Positions 34,419 to 48,933 are shown, counted from the first letter of the stretch. The stretch is 64,000 bases of DNA from Bacteroidales bacterium (GCA_017429685.1 JAFROL010000027.1:62001-126000), one strand, 5' to 3'. Program-made: numbers and translations. Notes: generated by a model not told the origin, from the sequence alone.

Positions 34419-35432
34419 TCAACGGCGAATGGGGTCGTCGGACTCTATGGATTCGATGATATTCAGATAGTTCTGGTAACGCTCGCTGCTTATCTCGCCA
34501 TTTTCGACGGCCTCCTTGACGGCACAGCCGGGTTCGTGGCGATGGGTGCAGTTGGCGAAGCGGCAGTCCTGCAGTCGCGAGCGCATCTCGGGGAAGAAAT
34601 GCGACAGCTCCCACGGCTGGAAATCGACCATTCCGAACTCCTTGATGCCGGGGGTGTCGATAAGGAAAGCGGAAAGCGGAAAGCGGAAAGCGGAAAACGA
34701 TGGGTTTAGGCTTTCTTCTGACGTGATTTCCTTGTCGTCGAGCTTTATCGGGAATATTTCGGCAAAGGTGGTGGTGTGGGTGCCTTTGAGCGACCATTCG
34801 CTGATCTCGCCGGTGCGCAGCTGCAGCGACGGGTCGATGGCGTTGAGCAGGGCCGACTTGCCCACGCCGCTGTGACCGCTAAAGAGGCACGTCTTGCCGG
34901 CAATGAGCTTTTTGACAGCATCGATGCCCGTCCCCTTCAAAGCCGAAACCTCATAGACCGGATAGCCCGCCGAGGTGTATATCGCCTTGATTTCGTTGTG
35001 CATCTGCCAAAGTTCGTCGTCGTAGAGGTCGCACTTGTTGAAGATGATTACGGCCGGGATATGGTAGGCTTCGGCGGTGACCAGCAGGCGGTCGATGAAG
35101 CCCGTCGAGGTGCGCGGCAGGCCCAGCGTGGCCACAAGGCACAGCAGGTCGATGTTGGCGGCGATGACGTGGGTCTGCTTGCTGAGCTTGGTCGAGCGGC
35201 GGACGATGTAGTTTCTCCGATCCTCTATGTCGGTAATCATCCCCGTACCGTCGTCGAGCGGCTGGAAAGCGACGCGGTCGCCAACGGCAATAGGATTGGT
35301 CTGCTTGCTGCCGCGAATGCGGAAATTGCCCCTCAGACGGCACTCAACAACCGTGCCGTCGGCCAGCAGGACGTTATACCAACTACCTGTGGTTCTTATC
35401 ACTAACCCTCTATTTTCTGTCGCGTCTGACAT
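34419..35432 (-). CDS. rsgA: Ribosome small subunit-dependent GTPase A
   Basis: The 337-residue circularly permuted GTPase acts in 30S maturation. An OB fold (residues 8-75) precedes G4 FNKCDLYDDE (NKCD 132-135), G5 EVSALKG, P-loop GHSGVGKS (186-193), the THTTTFAEIF switch and G3 DTPG (259-262), then the zinc finger (Cys290, Cys295, His, Cys303). About 25 extra residues (roughly 231-256, including [10 protein letters not shown]) sit between switch I and G3; they are encoded by a CGGAAAG repeat at 34664-34700. The frame is preserved and all GTPase motifs are intact. Confidence 0.94.
   Translation of the reverse strand: MSDATENRGLVIRTTGSWYNVLLADGTVVECRLRGNFRIRGSKQTNPIAVGDRVAFQPLDDGTGMITDIEDRRNYIVRRSTKLSKQTHVIAANIDLLCLVATLGLPRTSTGFIDRLLVTAEAYHIPAVIIFNKCDLYDDELWQMHNEIKAIYTSAGYPVYEVSALKGTGIDAVKKLIAGKTCLFSGHSGVGKSALLNAIDPSLQLRTGEISEWSLKGTHTTTFAEIFPIKLDDKEITSEESLNPSFSAFRFPLSAFLIDTPGIKEFGMVDFQPWELSHFFPEMRSRLQDCRFANCTHRHEPGCAVKEAVENGEISSERYQNYLNIIESIESDDPIRR
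34664..34700 (-). repeat. CGGAAAG array inside rsgA
   Basis: Five 7-bp GGAAAGC-type units on the plus strand (GGAAAGCGGAAAGCGGAAAG...), ending in GGAAAACG. On the coding strand they read as the peptide [11 protein letters not shown] just before the G3 motif. Confidence 0.92.
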
Positions 35433-35518
35433 TCTTTATGAAAATGGTTTCCGATTGCAAAAGTAACATTTTTTTTACAAAGTTCGACCACTCGGCCGCC
35501 AATACAAAAAAAAAATCG

Positions 35519-35526
35519 TACTTTTG
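35519..35526 (+). promoter_or_regulatory. Putative -7 box for the 35550 gene
   Basis: TACTTTTG followed by CATTGCC, 23 bp before the start. No clear -33 TTTG. A divergent TACTTTTG lies on the minus strand at 35458-35465 for rsgA. Confidence 0.5.
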
Positions 35527-35549
35527 CATTGCCAATTCTGTACGCATTT

Positions 35550-41338
<5,789 letters not shown>

Positions 41339-41397
41339 TTACCGGCTGCACATTCTGCCCTCCGCCCCTCTCCGGCTGCCACCAGGTAGGCCCGTCT

Positions 41398-41480
41398 GCA
41401 AATTGTTTCTATGCAGTTCTTATATCGTTCTTATATTTGCGATATAAGAACGATATAAGAACTGCATAGAAACAATTTGC
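41398..41480. repeat. TTCTTATAT palindrome, copy C: perfect 39-bp hairpin
   Basis: The left arm 41398-41436 (GCAAATTGTTTCTATGCAG + TTCTTATATCGTTCTTATAT) is exactly complementary to the right arm 41442-41480; the loop is TTGCG. It extends the 24-bp core shared with copies B and D outward by 15 bp per arm. It lies between convergent genes. Confidence 0.95.
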
Positions 41481-41528
41481 AAAATGGCGGAGCAGGTCGG
41501 TGTCTGTCCCGCCCCAAAATCTACGCTG

Positions 41529-43214
41529 CTACAGCAGCGTTATCTTTTCGGCTTTGCGGTTCCCGACCTTGACGAGGCAGATGCCCGAAGCCGACGTCGG
41601 ACGCCGGATTTCGAAGACCGCGGTCCGTATCTCGCTTTCATACAGCAGGCGGCCCATTATGTCGAAAATCCACACCGGCTCGCCCGCGGCGCCTTCGACG
41701 ACGATATTGCCATTCGAGGTATAGACCTTCACGGTTTGCGCCATCTCCGTCTCGCCGATGCCTGCCGTCTGCTCGAAGATGGCTTTGCGGTGCACCAATC
41801 CTGTGCCGTTATGCGCAATCTGGCGAGGGTTGTCGGTGTTGTTGTCGTCCCACCGCACAAAGCGGCAGCCCTCTTCCGGCTGTGCCTCGATGGTGGCGGT
41901 GTTGTCGTCGCAGGTGGGTTGCTGCGTGCAGGTGGCCTGCCCCCAGCTGGGGTTGTTGGCGGTTGTCACCACATAATATTGTTGGCCCTGTATGTTCTCA
42001 AAGCGCTGCCATTGCTCCGCCTGCCGGTACTGGTTTTCCTTGCCGCAAGGCACAACGACCTCGATTGCCGAGTCGATGCTGTCGAAAGCGTGGCTGCCCA
42101 CGCTGGGGACAGTGCTGCCCATACTTACAATGCTGCCGACGCTGCTGCATCCACAGAAGGCAAAGCTGCCAATGCCTATGATTGATGTGGGGAGGATAAT
42201 TTGACTAAGGGATGTGCAGTTTCTGAAAGCGAACGAACGGATGTTCTGCAAGTTGTCGGGCATCGAGATGTGCTTTAGGCTGGTGCATCCTTCAAACATA
42301 CCCGTGCTGATGCCTACTTCGCAAAGGCCGTTGCCTATTGTGGCCGACTCCAGCGATGTGCAGTCGATAAAGGCATCGGTTCCGACACTGACGATGTTGT
42401 CTGGTATCACGATGCTTTGCAACGACGAGCATCCCGAACAGAAGCTGTAGGGAATCACCGCCATTGTTTCGCCCAATGTCAGCTGCCTCAGGCTGGTGCA
42501 GCCCGAAAATGTATATCCCTCCGACGATTTTGCGTCGTAGTAAACACTTTCGAGGCCTGTGCAGTTTTGGAATGCCTCCGATTCGACATTGTCGATTGTG
42601 CTGTCGATGGTCAGCGATGTGATGTTGGTGCAGTAGCTGAACGCATTAGCTCCTATCGATGTGACCGACGACGGTATTGTGGCGTCGGTGGCGTCGCGCT
42701 GGCAGCAGACAATATGCGTTTTCTGGTTGTCGGAATAATAGTATTGTCCTTCGTGGTAGGCGTTCAGGTAATAGGCTCCCCACGGCGCACCCTGTGCCGG
42801 GCCCGAGTATTCCACATTGAGGACGAAAGCGAAGGCATCATCCGCGATATTTTCCACTGTCGCGGGTACGGCGAAGCTGCCCAGGCCGAAGCATCTGTTG
42901 AAAGCATCCCGGCCTATGCTTTTTACCGATGCGGGAATCTGCACGTCAACTAGCCAGAAGCAATATATAAACGCGCTGTCGCCGATGGCGACGACATTCA
43001 GGTTGGTGCTCCCGTTGCTGACGTGCGAAGGGATGACGAGGTGTATGGGCTCTGCGTTTTGCGGGGAATAGTCCATCCCCACTATCGCCGCCCCGCCTTG
43101 CACAACATCGCAGTAGAGCGTGTGGCCCGATGGCGACACTACGTCGAAATCCCTTGCCGACAGCGAGAACGCCAACGCCAGCAAGACAGCCGTCAAAATA
43201 CTTGTTTTTTTCAT
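41529..43214 (-). CDS. BspA-like leucine-rich repeat surface protein with T9SS-like C-terminus
   Basis: The 561-residue protein has a signal peptide (MKKTSILTAVLLALAFSLSA) and about ten LRR_5 repeats of the type I-P-x-S-V-x-S-I-G-x-x-A-F-x-x-C (e.g. PSSVTSIGANAFSYCTNITS). A W-DDNNTDNPR InlB-like element follows (about residues 450-480). The C-terminal QTVKVYTSNGNIVVEGAAGE / VWIFDIMGRLLYESEI region, ending ICLVKVGNRKAEKITLL, resembles a T9SS sorting domain. BspA-like repeats mediate binding to host or matrix proteins. A GTTAAT array lies directly upstream. Confidence 0.82.
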   Translation of the reverse strand: MKKTSILTAVLLALAFSLSARDFDVVSPSGHTLYCDVVQGGAAIVGMDYSPQNAEPIHLVIPSHVSNGSTNLNVVAIGDSAFIYCFWLVDVQIPASVKSIGRDAFNRCFGLGSFAVPATVENIADDAFAFVLNVEYSGPAQGAPWGAYYLNAYHEGQYYYSDNQKTHIVCCQRDATDATIPSSVTSIGANAFSYCTNITSLTIDSTIDNVESEAFQNCTGLESVYYDAKSSEGYTFSGCTSLRQLTLGETMAVIPYSFCSGCSSLQSIVIPDNIVSVGTDAFIDCTSLESATIGNGLCEVGISTGMFEGCTSLKHISMPDNLQNIRSFAFRNCTSLSQIILPTSIIGIGSFAFCGCSSVGSIVSMGSTVPSVGSHAFDSIDSAIEVVVPCGKENQYRQAEQWQRFENIQGQQYYVVTTANNPSWGQATCTQQPTCDDNTATIEAQPEEGCRFVRWDDNNTDNPRQIAHNGTGLVHRKAIFEQTAGIGETEMAQTVKVYTSNGNIVVEGAAGEPVWIFDIMGRLLYESEIRTAVFEIRRPTSASGICLVKVGNRKAEKITLL

Positions 43215-43227
43215 AACTTTTTTAATT

Positions 43228-43346
43228 TGTTAATTCGTTAATGTGTTAATTCGTTAGTGTGGGAATGTGTTAATGCGTTAATGTGTTAATGCGTTAATGC
43301 GTTAATGTGTTAATGTGTTAATGCGTTAATGTGTTAATGCGTTAGT
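43228..43346 (-). repeat. GTTAATGC/GTTAATGT 8-bp array
   Basis: About fourteen 8-10 bp units of GTTAAT(G/T)(C/T/G) run from the start of the BspA-like gene to the CTGACGCGG flank at 43348. The array replaces any recognisable promoter for the BspA-like gene. Confidence 0.9.
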
Positions 43347-43347
43347 G

Positions 43348-43440
43348 CTGACGCGGTTCTCCGCTCTCCGCTTTCCGTTCTCCGCTTTCCGCTTTCCGCT
43401 TTCCGTTTTCCGTTTTCCGCTCTCCGCTTTCCGCTTTCCG
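43348..43440 (-). repeat. CGGAAAG array, copy 6, with CTGACGCGG flank
   Basis: GCTGACGCGG is followed by about twelve 7-bp units TTCTCCG / CTTTCCG / TTTTCCG. The array ends exactly at the stop codon of the minus-strand T9SS gene (TAG in CGCTATTTTT), so that gene's stop is at the array edge. Confidence 0.9.
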
Positions 43441-45162
43441 CTATTTTTTGATTATCGTCTTCGTTCCGTGGTTCTTTTTGTCGTGCAAGAGGAGGATGTA
43501 TTTTCCTGCGGGGAGGGCGCTGAAGTCGATTTCGGTTGCCGAGTTGTTGCCTTTTCTGGTCAGCAGCGCCTTGCCGGTCATATCGAACACTGTCAGGTCG
43601 TAGCTGCCCGGCTGGGCGGGCGTTATCGTCAAGAGACCTGTGGTCGGGTTTGGCGAGACGGTGAACTCCAAGGTCCCCACCGTTTCGATGCCTGCGGCCC
43701 AGGTGGAGTCGTAGTCGAAGAGGGCTGTGAAAAGGGTGTCCTGCGTGACGGTGACCGTGCGCGGCAGGTCCCAGCTGCCGTCTGTCCATCCGTCGAAGAT
43801 GCAGAACTGCGCCGTCGTGACCGTAAGGGTGGCTTCTTCGCCTTCCATATAGGTGCCGCCGCCTTCGACGGTGCCCCACTCGTCGTTGTTGGTGGCTGTC
43901 TGGACGTTGTAGAGGGCTTTCTGCGCGAAGATGGCGACAAAGGCCGTGTCGCTTGTTAGGTGGACGATGCGCGGGTTGTCGGTCACGCCGTCGTTCCAGT
44001 GCAGGAACTTGCAGCCGTAGTTGGGCGTGGCGGCGATGGTGTTGTCGGTGCCGCCGTAGAAGGTGCCGCCACCGCTGACGGTGCCCAGCGCCTCGTCGGA
44101 CGACGAGACCTGCAGGTTGAAGCTCTCGTTACTGTAGAAGATTGCCACAAACGAGGTGTCGCTGGTGAGGTGTATCACTCGGGGGTTGTCGGTGCTGCCG
44201 TCGTTCCACGAGTCGAAATGGTACCCTGGCGAGGGCACGGCCTCGATGGTGTCGTAGGTGTCGTCGGGCCAGCGTCCGCCACCAAGCACGGCGCCAAAGG
44301 CTGTGTCGTTCGGCACGGCGTCGAGATTCCATTGGTCAACGATGGGAAGATAGTAGCCCCAAGGGCTGTCGGGGTACGGAGAGACCCAGCCCATTTCGGG
44401 GTTCGGCTGTTCGATAAGGGCCACATAGCCACCTTGACCTATGCATTGGGAACTATAAGAAGTTATTGCTATACTATCCTTATCATACTTATATCTACCT
44501 GTTCCAAAATCCATAAAATCAAGGTAGATTGTTGCAATATATTGATGATTGACTAACCCAGGCACGTTACTATTGGTTGTGCCAAAGATATAGAAATCCG
44601 AATCGACATATACCGGTTGTTCGAAATATGCCTCATAAAGATAGATGTATTTTGTAAACTCACCATTCCATCCTCGCTTATATTCCATCACACGGGCCGT
44701 CGCCGTGTCCCACCTTACAGAGTCAATCAACTCAAAGTCAAGGCCATCTTTAATGCCCAATCTTTCGAGATACGCATAATGTCTGCCAACCAACTGGTAG
44801 AGATACAGGTATTCAGGAAGTTTTCGGCTGGAATCAGCTGCATCAGGAGCAGAATACTTGTCAACCATAGCCACAAGGCCTTTCACTTTCATCCGCTGGT
44901 TTGTGTGCTCCCATTTGGCGAAAGGATATTCGTTATAGAAGTTCCTAACATCAAAGAATCGACAGTGAGCACTGTCGATAACGCCTCCATTAGGGTAGAA
45001 GCTAGGACACTCGTCAAACCACTTGGTATAATAATAATTCTCATATCTTATCTCTGCCGGTATTGTGTCGTCAACATCCAACGGCTTCACTGTTGACGCA
45101 AAGGCTATCGTCGGCATAATGAGCAGCGCAAGGCTGATTATATTTCTAATTATTGGCTTCAT
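43441..45162 (-). CDS. Secreted InlB-repeat protein with T9SS type A sorting domain
   Basis: The 573-residue protein has a signal peptide (MKPIIRNIISLALLIMPTIA). The N-terminal 270 residues are of unknown fold (YYYTKWFDECPSFYPNGGVI). Three divergent InlB B-repeats of about 75 residues follow, each with G-T-V-x-G-G-G, a Y-x-F-x-x-W-N-D-G and DNPRxxxLTSDTxFVAIF. The sorting domain closes the protein: VSPNPTTGLLTITPAQPG, LTVFDMTGKALLTR, LPAGKYILLLHD. Predicted surface-exposed. The 5' half is more AT-rich than the repeats. An upstream box TATATAAGTCGCAAAAAA at 45210-45227 resembles one before the second sigma factor. Confidence 0.84.
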   Translation of the reverse strand: MKPIIRNIISLALLIMPTIAFASTVKPLDVDDTIPAEIRYENYYYTKWFDECPSFYPNGGVIDSAHCRFFDVRNFYNEYPFAKWEHTNQRMKVKGLVAMVDKYSAPDAADSSRKLPEYLYLYQLVGRHYAYLERLGIKDGLDFELIDSVRWDTATARVMEYKRGWNGEFTKYIYLYEAYFEQPVYVDSDFYIFGTTNSNVPGLVNHQYIATIYLDFMDFGTGRYKYDKDSIAITSYSSQCIGQGGYVALIEQPNPEMGWVSPYPDSPWGYYLPIVDQWNLDAVPNDTAFGAVLGGGRWPDDTYDTIEAVPSPGYHFDSWNDGSTDNPRVIHLTSDTSFVAIFYSNESFNLQVSSSDEALGTVSGGGTFYGGTDNTIAATPNYGCKFLHWNDGVTDNPRIVHLTSDTAFVAIFAQKALYNVQTATNNDEWGTVEGGGTYMEGEEATLTVTTAQFCIFDGWTDGSWDLPRTVTVTQDTLFTALFDYDSTWAAGIETVGTLEFTVSPNPTTGLLTITPAQPGSYDLTVFDMTGKALLTRKGNNSATEIDFSALPAGKYILLLHDKKNHGTKTIIKK

Positions 45163-45209
45163 ATCTATATGTTTTTAATGATTTCTATTTTTAAAAATTA
45201 GTGCTAATA

Positions 45210-45227
45210 TATATAAGTCGCAAAAAA
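45210..45227 (-). promoter_or_regulatory. TTTTTTGCGACTTATATA box upstream of the InlB-repeat gene
   Basis: It matches 17 of 18 bases with the box at 49520-49537 before the sigma factor gene, in the same orientation relative to the downstream gene. It lies 47 bp before the start at 45162. Confidence 0.45.
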
Positions 45228-45266
45228 GGAACTTTTCGCTGCAAAAAAAAATGTTAAAAATATTAA

Positions 45267-46835
45267 TTATTCTTTGATGCATTGAAACTCTTTGTCAAAT
45301 TCATAAGGGTCGAAATGAATATATGTTACGGGATATGTGACTTCGTCATAGGGAAAACGCACTTGTATATTCAGTATTTTAGATTCAACAGTATGATTGA
45401 TAGTTACAGGAAATGCAGCATCATCATCCTTAGAATGGCACGTTTTTTTATATCCGCCACCCAATTCTCCTCTTTGAGACATAATGTACATTGGCGACAG
45501 GGAATTGCTTGCTTCCTTTCCAGTCCAGAAAAGATGTTCATACCCGTTCCTTTTCTGAAGCGTTAGCGAATGGAGAATGCAATTGTTGTTATAGAACATT
45601 TTTACAGGATATTTACAACTATTATTGTTTAGTTTCCAATTTAAAACCGTTATATAATCGGAATTGTCGTCATACAGAATGGCCGTGGCATTATTTTCCG
45701 GCATATGTATTAAATCCTTCACCAGAGGTGCGCTTTTCAGATATGCACCTTGCAAAAAATACAGTGTCCCGTTTGCGTACTTGTATTGGCTATAAAGATG
45801 CCCGTCATAGCTTTGACTTTGCATACAATAACTTACCGCAATATCATCGTTGCTGATATGACATAATTTAGCAGGGGAACATCTGCTGTAATTCTCGATA
45901 GCAATAGTGTTGTTGCATCCTGTTTGCATTGTGAGCAGTGAGAAATCAATTGAATTCACGTAATTATTAAGCTGCAATCCCCCATAAACAAGATGGTCTT
46001 CCTGGTCGCTATATCTGATCCACAAACTGTCACCTGTGACATTATGCGATGTGGTAACGACGTAGTTGTTAGTTTTTGTTATATCGGTCAATATATCATA
46101 ATCATTACATCTAATATTGTTGTCCCAACGGACACCACCTCCACCATATACAGGATAGAATTTTACTCTGCAGAAACAGGAGGGCTTATAGAGAGTATCC
46201 TCAAGACCGATAATGTCCAAAACGGCATTGTCAAGGAATGAATTCTGTTGATAATAATAATAACCGTGCTGCTCTGCATAGCACGTCATCCTATGCAATT
46301 CTTGTGTCTTTTCTACATCACGAATTTTTGCCGTAAAAGATGTTGTCGGGTTCAAGGCTTCATTCATCGAGAAAAATCCTGCGAACCCGTGTTTTGAGTA
46401 TGCATAATAGGATGTTGAGGGTTGACCAGGAAGGGATGGAAGATATACAATGCCATCAAACTGTGTCCTTGTACCGCAGAAAACGCAGAAGTCTTCAGTC
46501 GACACACCGTCTATTTTGCGCAGGGTGACAAAGCGGACATCATTGACTTGATATCCTCCGGGCAAACCGACAATGTGCGTGATGTCTCCGCTATTTGTGT
46601 TTTGAATCATAAATGAAGAATGCCCTCTAATAGAGTCGTTATTAGTATTGGTTGAATTTGAAAAATACCCATACTGCATTATGACATTGTATTTGTCATC
46701 ATAATTACGCACAATTGAGGTGTACTGTACATAATCATTTGGTGAGCGGAATATCTGCTCAATTTCAGAAATCTGTGCCGCTATTCTTACAATGGGCAAA
46801 AAGAAAAGCAGTATTAATAATAATTTCTTTACCAT
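45267..46835 (-). CDS. Secreted hypothetical protein
   Basis: The 522-residue protein has a signal peptide (MVKKLLLILLFFLPIVRIAA). The mature chain is rich in Tyr, Asn and Cys, with strand-like segments (HIVGLPGGYQVNDVRFVTLR, VEKTQELHRMTCYAEQHGYY, SKHGFAGFFSMNEALNPTTS). I do not recognise a family; the alternating strand pattern could be a beta-propeller. No T9SS domain is seen at the C-terminus (DPYEFDKEFQCIKE). It is clearly more AT-rich than the flanking housekeeping genes. Context with the T9SS genes suggests an envelope role. Confidence 0.65.
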   Translation of the reverse strand: MVKKLLLILLFFLPIVRIAAQISEIEQIFRSPNDYVQYTSIVRNYDDKYNVIMQYGYFSNSTNTNNDSIRGHSSFMIQNTNSGDITHIVGLPGGYQVNDVRFVTLRKIDGVSTEDFCVFCGTRTQFDGIVYLPSLPGQPSTSYYAYSKHGFAGFFSMNEALNPTTSFTAKIRDVEKTQELHRMTCYAEQHGYYYYQQNSFLDNAVLDIIGLEDTLYKPSCFCRVKFYPVYGGGGVRWDNNIRCNDYDILTDITKTNNYVVTTSHNVTGDSLWIRYSDQEDHLVYGGLQLNNYVNSIDFSLLTMQTGCNNTIAIENYSRCSPAKLCHISNDDIAVSYCMQSQSYDGHLYSQYKYANGTLYFLQGAYLKSAPLVKDLIHMPENNATAILYDDNSDYITVLNWKLNNNSCKYPVKMFYNNNCILHSLTLQKRNGYEHLFWTGKEASNSLSPMYIMSQRGELGGGYKKTCHSKDDDAAFPVTINHTVESKILNIQVRFPYDEVTYPVTYIHFDPYEFDKEFQCIKE

Positions 46836-46927
46836 AACATTTAATATTTAATGATTATTAAAAAATGTGTGGATTGATATACTCCAGCAGGTTATAAATC
46901 AAGTGTAAATTACTCTATATTTATAAG

Positions 46928-47341
46928 CTATTTTATCGCATCGCAGGTGTATACTCCTGTTTTCTTGTCAAAACTTACAATTACAGTATAGCCCTCGTTC
47001 GTCATTTTCTCGGCCCAAGTATATGCTTCTTCACGATTAGTAGTGGTGTAGGTTACACTTTCTTTTGATGAAGCAACACGCGAAGCTCTTTCCTCGTTGC
47101 GGAAACTGACCTTGTGGCCTTCTTCTACCAAGGCAAACATACGGTTGAGAAAATCGTGCCAAGCCTCGTCGCCGATAAGCGTAATCTGGTGATTAACGCC
47201 GTCAACCGAATAACTCACGGTGTAAATTTTTGCATTTTCCTCGACGATGGATGTTTCGTCAATAATGTTTTCTTTCTGGCAACTGACTGCCAGAGTTCCG
47301 AGCACTGCCAAGAGTGCGAGTGTAATGAATGTTTTTTTCAT
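46928..47341 (-). CDS. Small hypothetical lipoprotein
   Basis: A 137-residue protein has a lipoprotein signal (MKKTFITLALLAVLGTLAVS, then Cys) and a mature part with YTVSYSVDGVNHQITLIGDE and a C-terminal GYTVIVSFDKKTGVYTCDA. No family recognised. It lies 12 bp downstream of the 47354-47845 gene; the two are probably co-transcribed. Confidence 0.65.
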   Translation of the reverse strand: MKKTFITLALLAVLGTLAVSCQKENIIDETSIVEENAKIYTVSYSVDGVNHQITLIGDEAWHDFLNRMFALVEEGHKVSFRNEERASRVASSKESVTYTTTNREEAYTWAEKMTNEGYTVIVSFDKKTGVYTCDAIK

Positions 47342-47353
47342 AATGATATGTTT

Positions 47354-47845
47354 TTATTGGTTTACTGATTTGTCCCAGTTATAGCGTCTAACTATGTAAA
47401 GTTCAAATTCATTAGTAACGTGGAAAAAAGTTAAAGTACGATTCAAGTAGGATGTGGCAAGACAATCGCTGGGGTAAGAGTTGCGAAGGGTGTCCGTAAC
47501 AATGGTTTTTGGTATTATTTTTGTAGCAATCAAATCTTTCCCTTCATCTATAAGCCGTTGGGAATTTGGAGATGGGTCGGGTACTTCAAAAGATTTTTTT
47601 AGGCTAATCCAAGTTGCGGAATCTTTGGCTTTGAGAATGGTGACATCGACAAAAACGATGTCGTTGATTTTGTAATCCTTTATGAACATTGCGTCGACAC
47701 TATCTATGTCTGCATATTTTTTGTAGACTTCGCTGCACTGGTCGAAGGGGACAGTGCGAGGCCAAAGCCGCACAGCCAACGCCACCGCGACAACGGCGAG
47801 GAAGGCAACGGCCGGCAAGATGATATGTCTGGGTTTTATGTCCAT
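47354..47845 (-). CDS. Hypothetical single-pass membrane protein
   Basis: The 163-residue protein has one N-terminal membrane segment (ILPAVAFLAVVAVALAVRLW) and an extracytoplasmic domain of about 130 residues (FDQCSEVYKKYADIDSVDAM; IVFVDVTILKAKDSATWISL). I see no known motif. It is probably an operon with the lipoprotein at 46928-47341. Confidence 0.6.
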   Translation of the reverse strand: MDIKPRHIILPAVAFLAVVAVALAVRLWPRTVPFDQCSEVYKKYADIDSVDAMFIKDYKINDIVFVDVTILKAKDSATWISLKKSFEVPDPSPNSQRLIDEGKDLIATKIIPKTIVTDTLRNSYPSDCLATSYLNRTLTFFHVTNEFELYIVRRYNWDKSVNQ

Positions 47846-48300
47846 AATAAAGGTTTAAGACTTATGGTTTTTTTAATGATTACACTCAACTTTCTTTTTA
47901 ACAGGAATTAAGTAATTGTTCAAATTTTTTTTACATATAATTATCATCTAATTAACCATTAATTTATGGATAATTCGTGGCAATTCGTGTTATTTTTAGA
48001 ACGTGAATGTCCGTGAATGTCCGTGAATTATCATAAATATATAAGTAAATGCGTTTGTGTTCTTTTAACAGCAATTATCAGCAATTTAACAGCAATTATC
48101 AGCAATTATTATTTTGAACGTGAATGTCCGTGAATTATCGTAAATGTCAAATGGATTAGACTGGTTATTTGCATAATTTGTTTTTATTTTGTTTAATTTC
48201 TGCTCGAAGAGCATTTTTTACAACAGGAATTATCAGTAATTGGCCAGGAATTAACCAGAAATTTAATTTTTGGGAGGTTTTGTTATAAAAAGTTCGTTTG
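47846..48300. repeat. AT-rich intergenic region with CGTGAATGTC and CAGCAATTAT repeats
   Basis: GTGAATGTCC/GTGAATTATC words repeat four to five times (48001-48025, 48120-48140). CAGCAATTATCAGCAATTTAA repeats lie at 48068-48110 and are echoed by AACAGGAATTATCAGTAATT at 48220-48240. No gene is visible. Confidence 0.7.
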
Positions 48301-48933
48301 CTAAATTTGCGACAAGACGTATGAGACATTTGCCATTGCCGCACTGCGCTGCGAAAGCGTGGCGTGCGACATCGAGCGTCCGTTCTGGACAGGAAGGGCG
48401 GTGAAGAGAAGCAGCACGACGACAGAGGCGAAGACGGCGGCACGGGAAAGCTGAAGGCCGAAAGTCGAAGGCCGAAAGTCGACAGGGTGCCTCAGAAGCC
48501 TCAGCTGGCGCAGGTTGCGGAAGGAAACCAGCACAAGCATCAGCACGAGAAACAGGAAGAACAGCAGGTCGAAAGTGTCGGAGACAAACTGCCGACGGAG
48601 GATGACCATTCCGGCAATGACGGCAAGGCTGGCGATGGCGACAGCCATAGAGGCGAACGCGCTGCGTCGGCGTGAGGAAAAGACCAGCGCGCGTGGTGCA
48701 AGCCTGATCTGCGACAGGTCGTGATGCCGGGCTATCTGCTCGAGGCGTTCGCTGTGCTGCTGCCAGACGACCATCAGCTCGTCCAGTATGTCGTCGTCCT
48801 GCGACACGCCACGCTGCGCTTGGTTTGGTATGGCGCCGTCGGGACGCGGCTCTGTGCTTGCTGCATCCGGCTTGTTTCCAGCGATGTTTGTCGCCCTTTC
48901 GGGGGTCGGGACTTTATTGACTTTTGTATTCAT
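48301..48933 (-). CDS. Membrane protein paired with the second ECF sigma factor
   Basis: The 210-residue protein has a long soluble N-terminus (about 90 residues, Pro/Ala/Asp-rich, with WQQHSERLEQIARHHDLSQI) and three to four membrane helices (FASMAVAIASLAVIAGMVIL, FDLLFFLFLVLMLVLVSF, AAVFASVVVLLLFTALPV). It lies 80 bp downstream of the sigma factor gene, so it is a candidate regulator of it. The segment PVDFRPSTFGLQLS is encoded by GGCCGAAAGTCGAAG units repeated twice (48452-48482), another in-gene repeat. Confidence 0.65.
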   Translation of the reverse strand: MNTKVNKVPTPERATNIAGNKPDAASTEPRPDGAIPNQAQRGVSQDDDILDELMVVWQQHSERLEQIARHHDLSQIRLAPRALVFSSRRRSAFASMAVAIASLAVIAGMVILRRQFVSDTFDLLFFLFLVLMLVLVSFRNLRQLRLLRHPVDFRPSTFGLQLSRAAVFASVVVLLLFTALPVQNGRSMSHATLSQRSAAMANVSYVLSQI

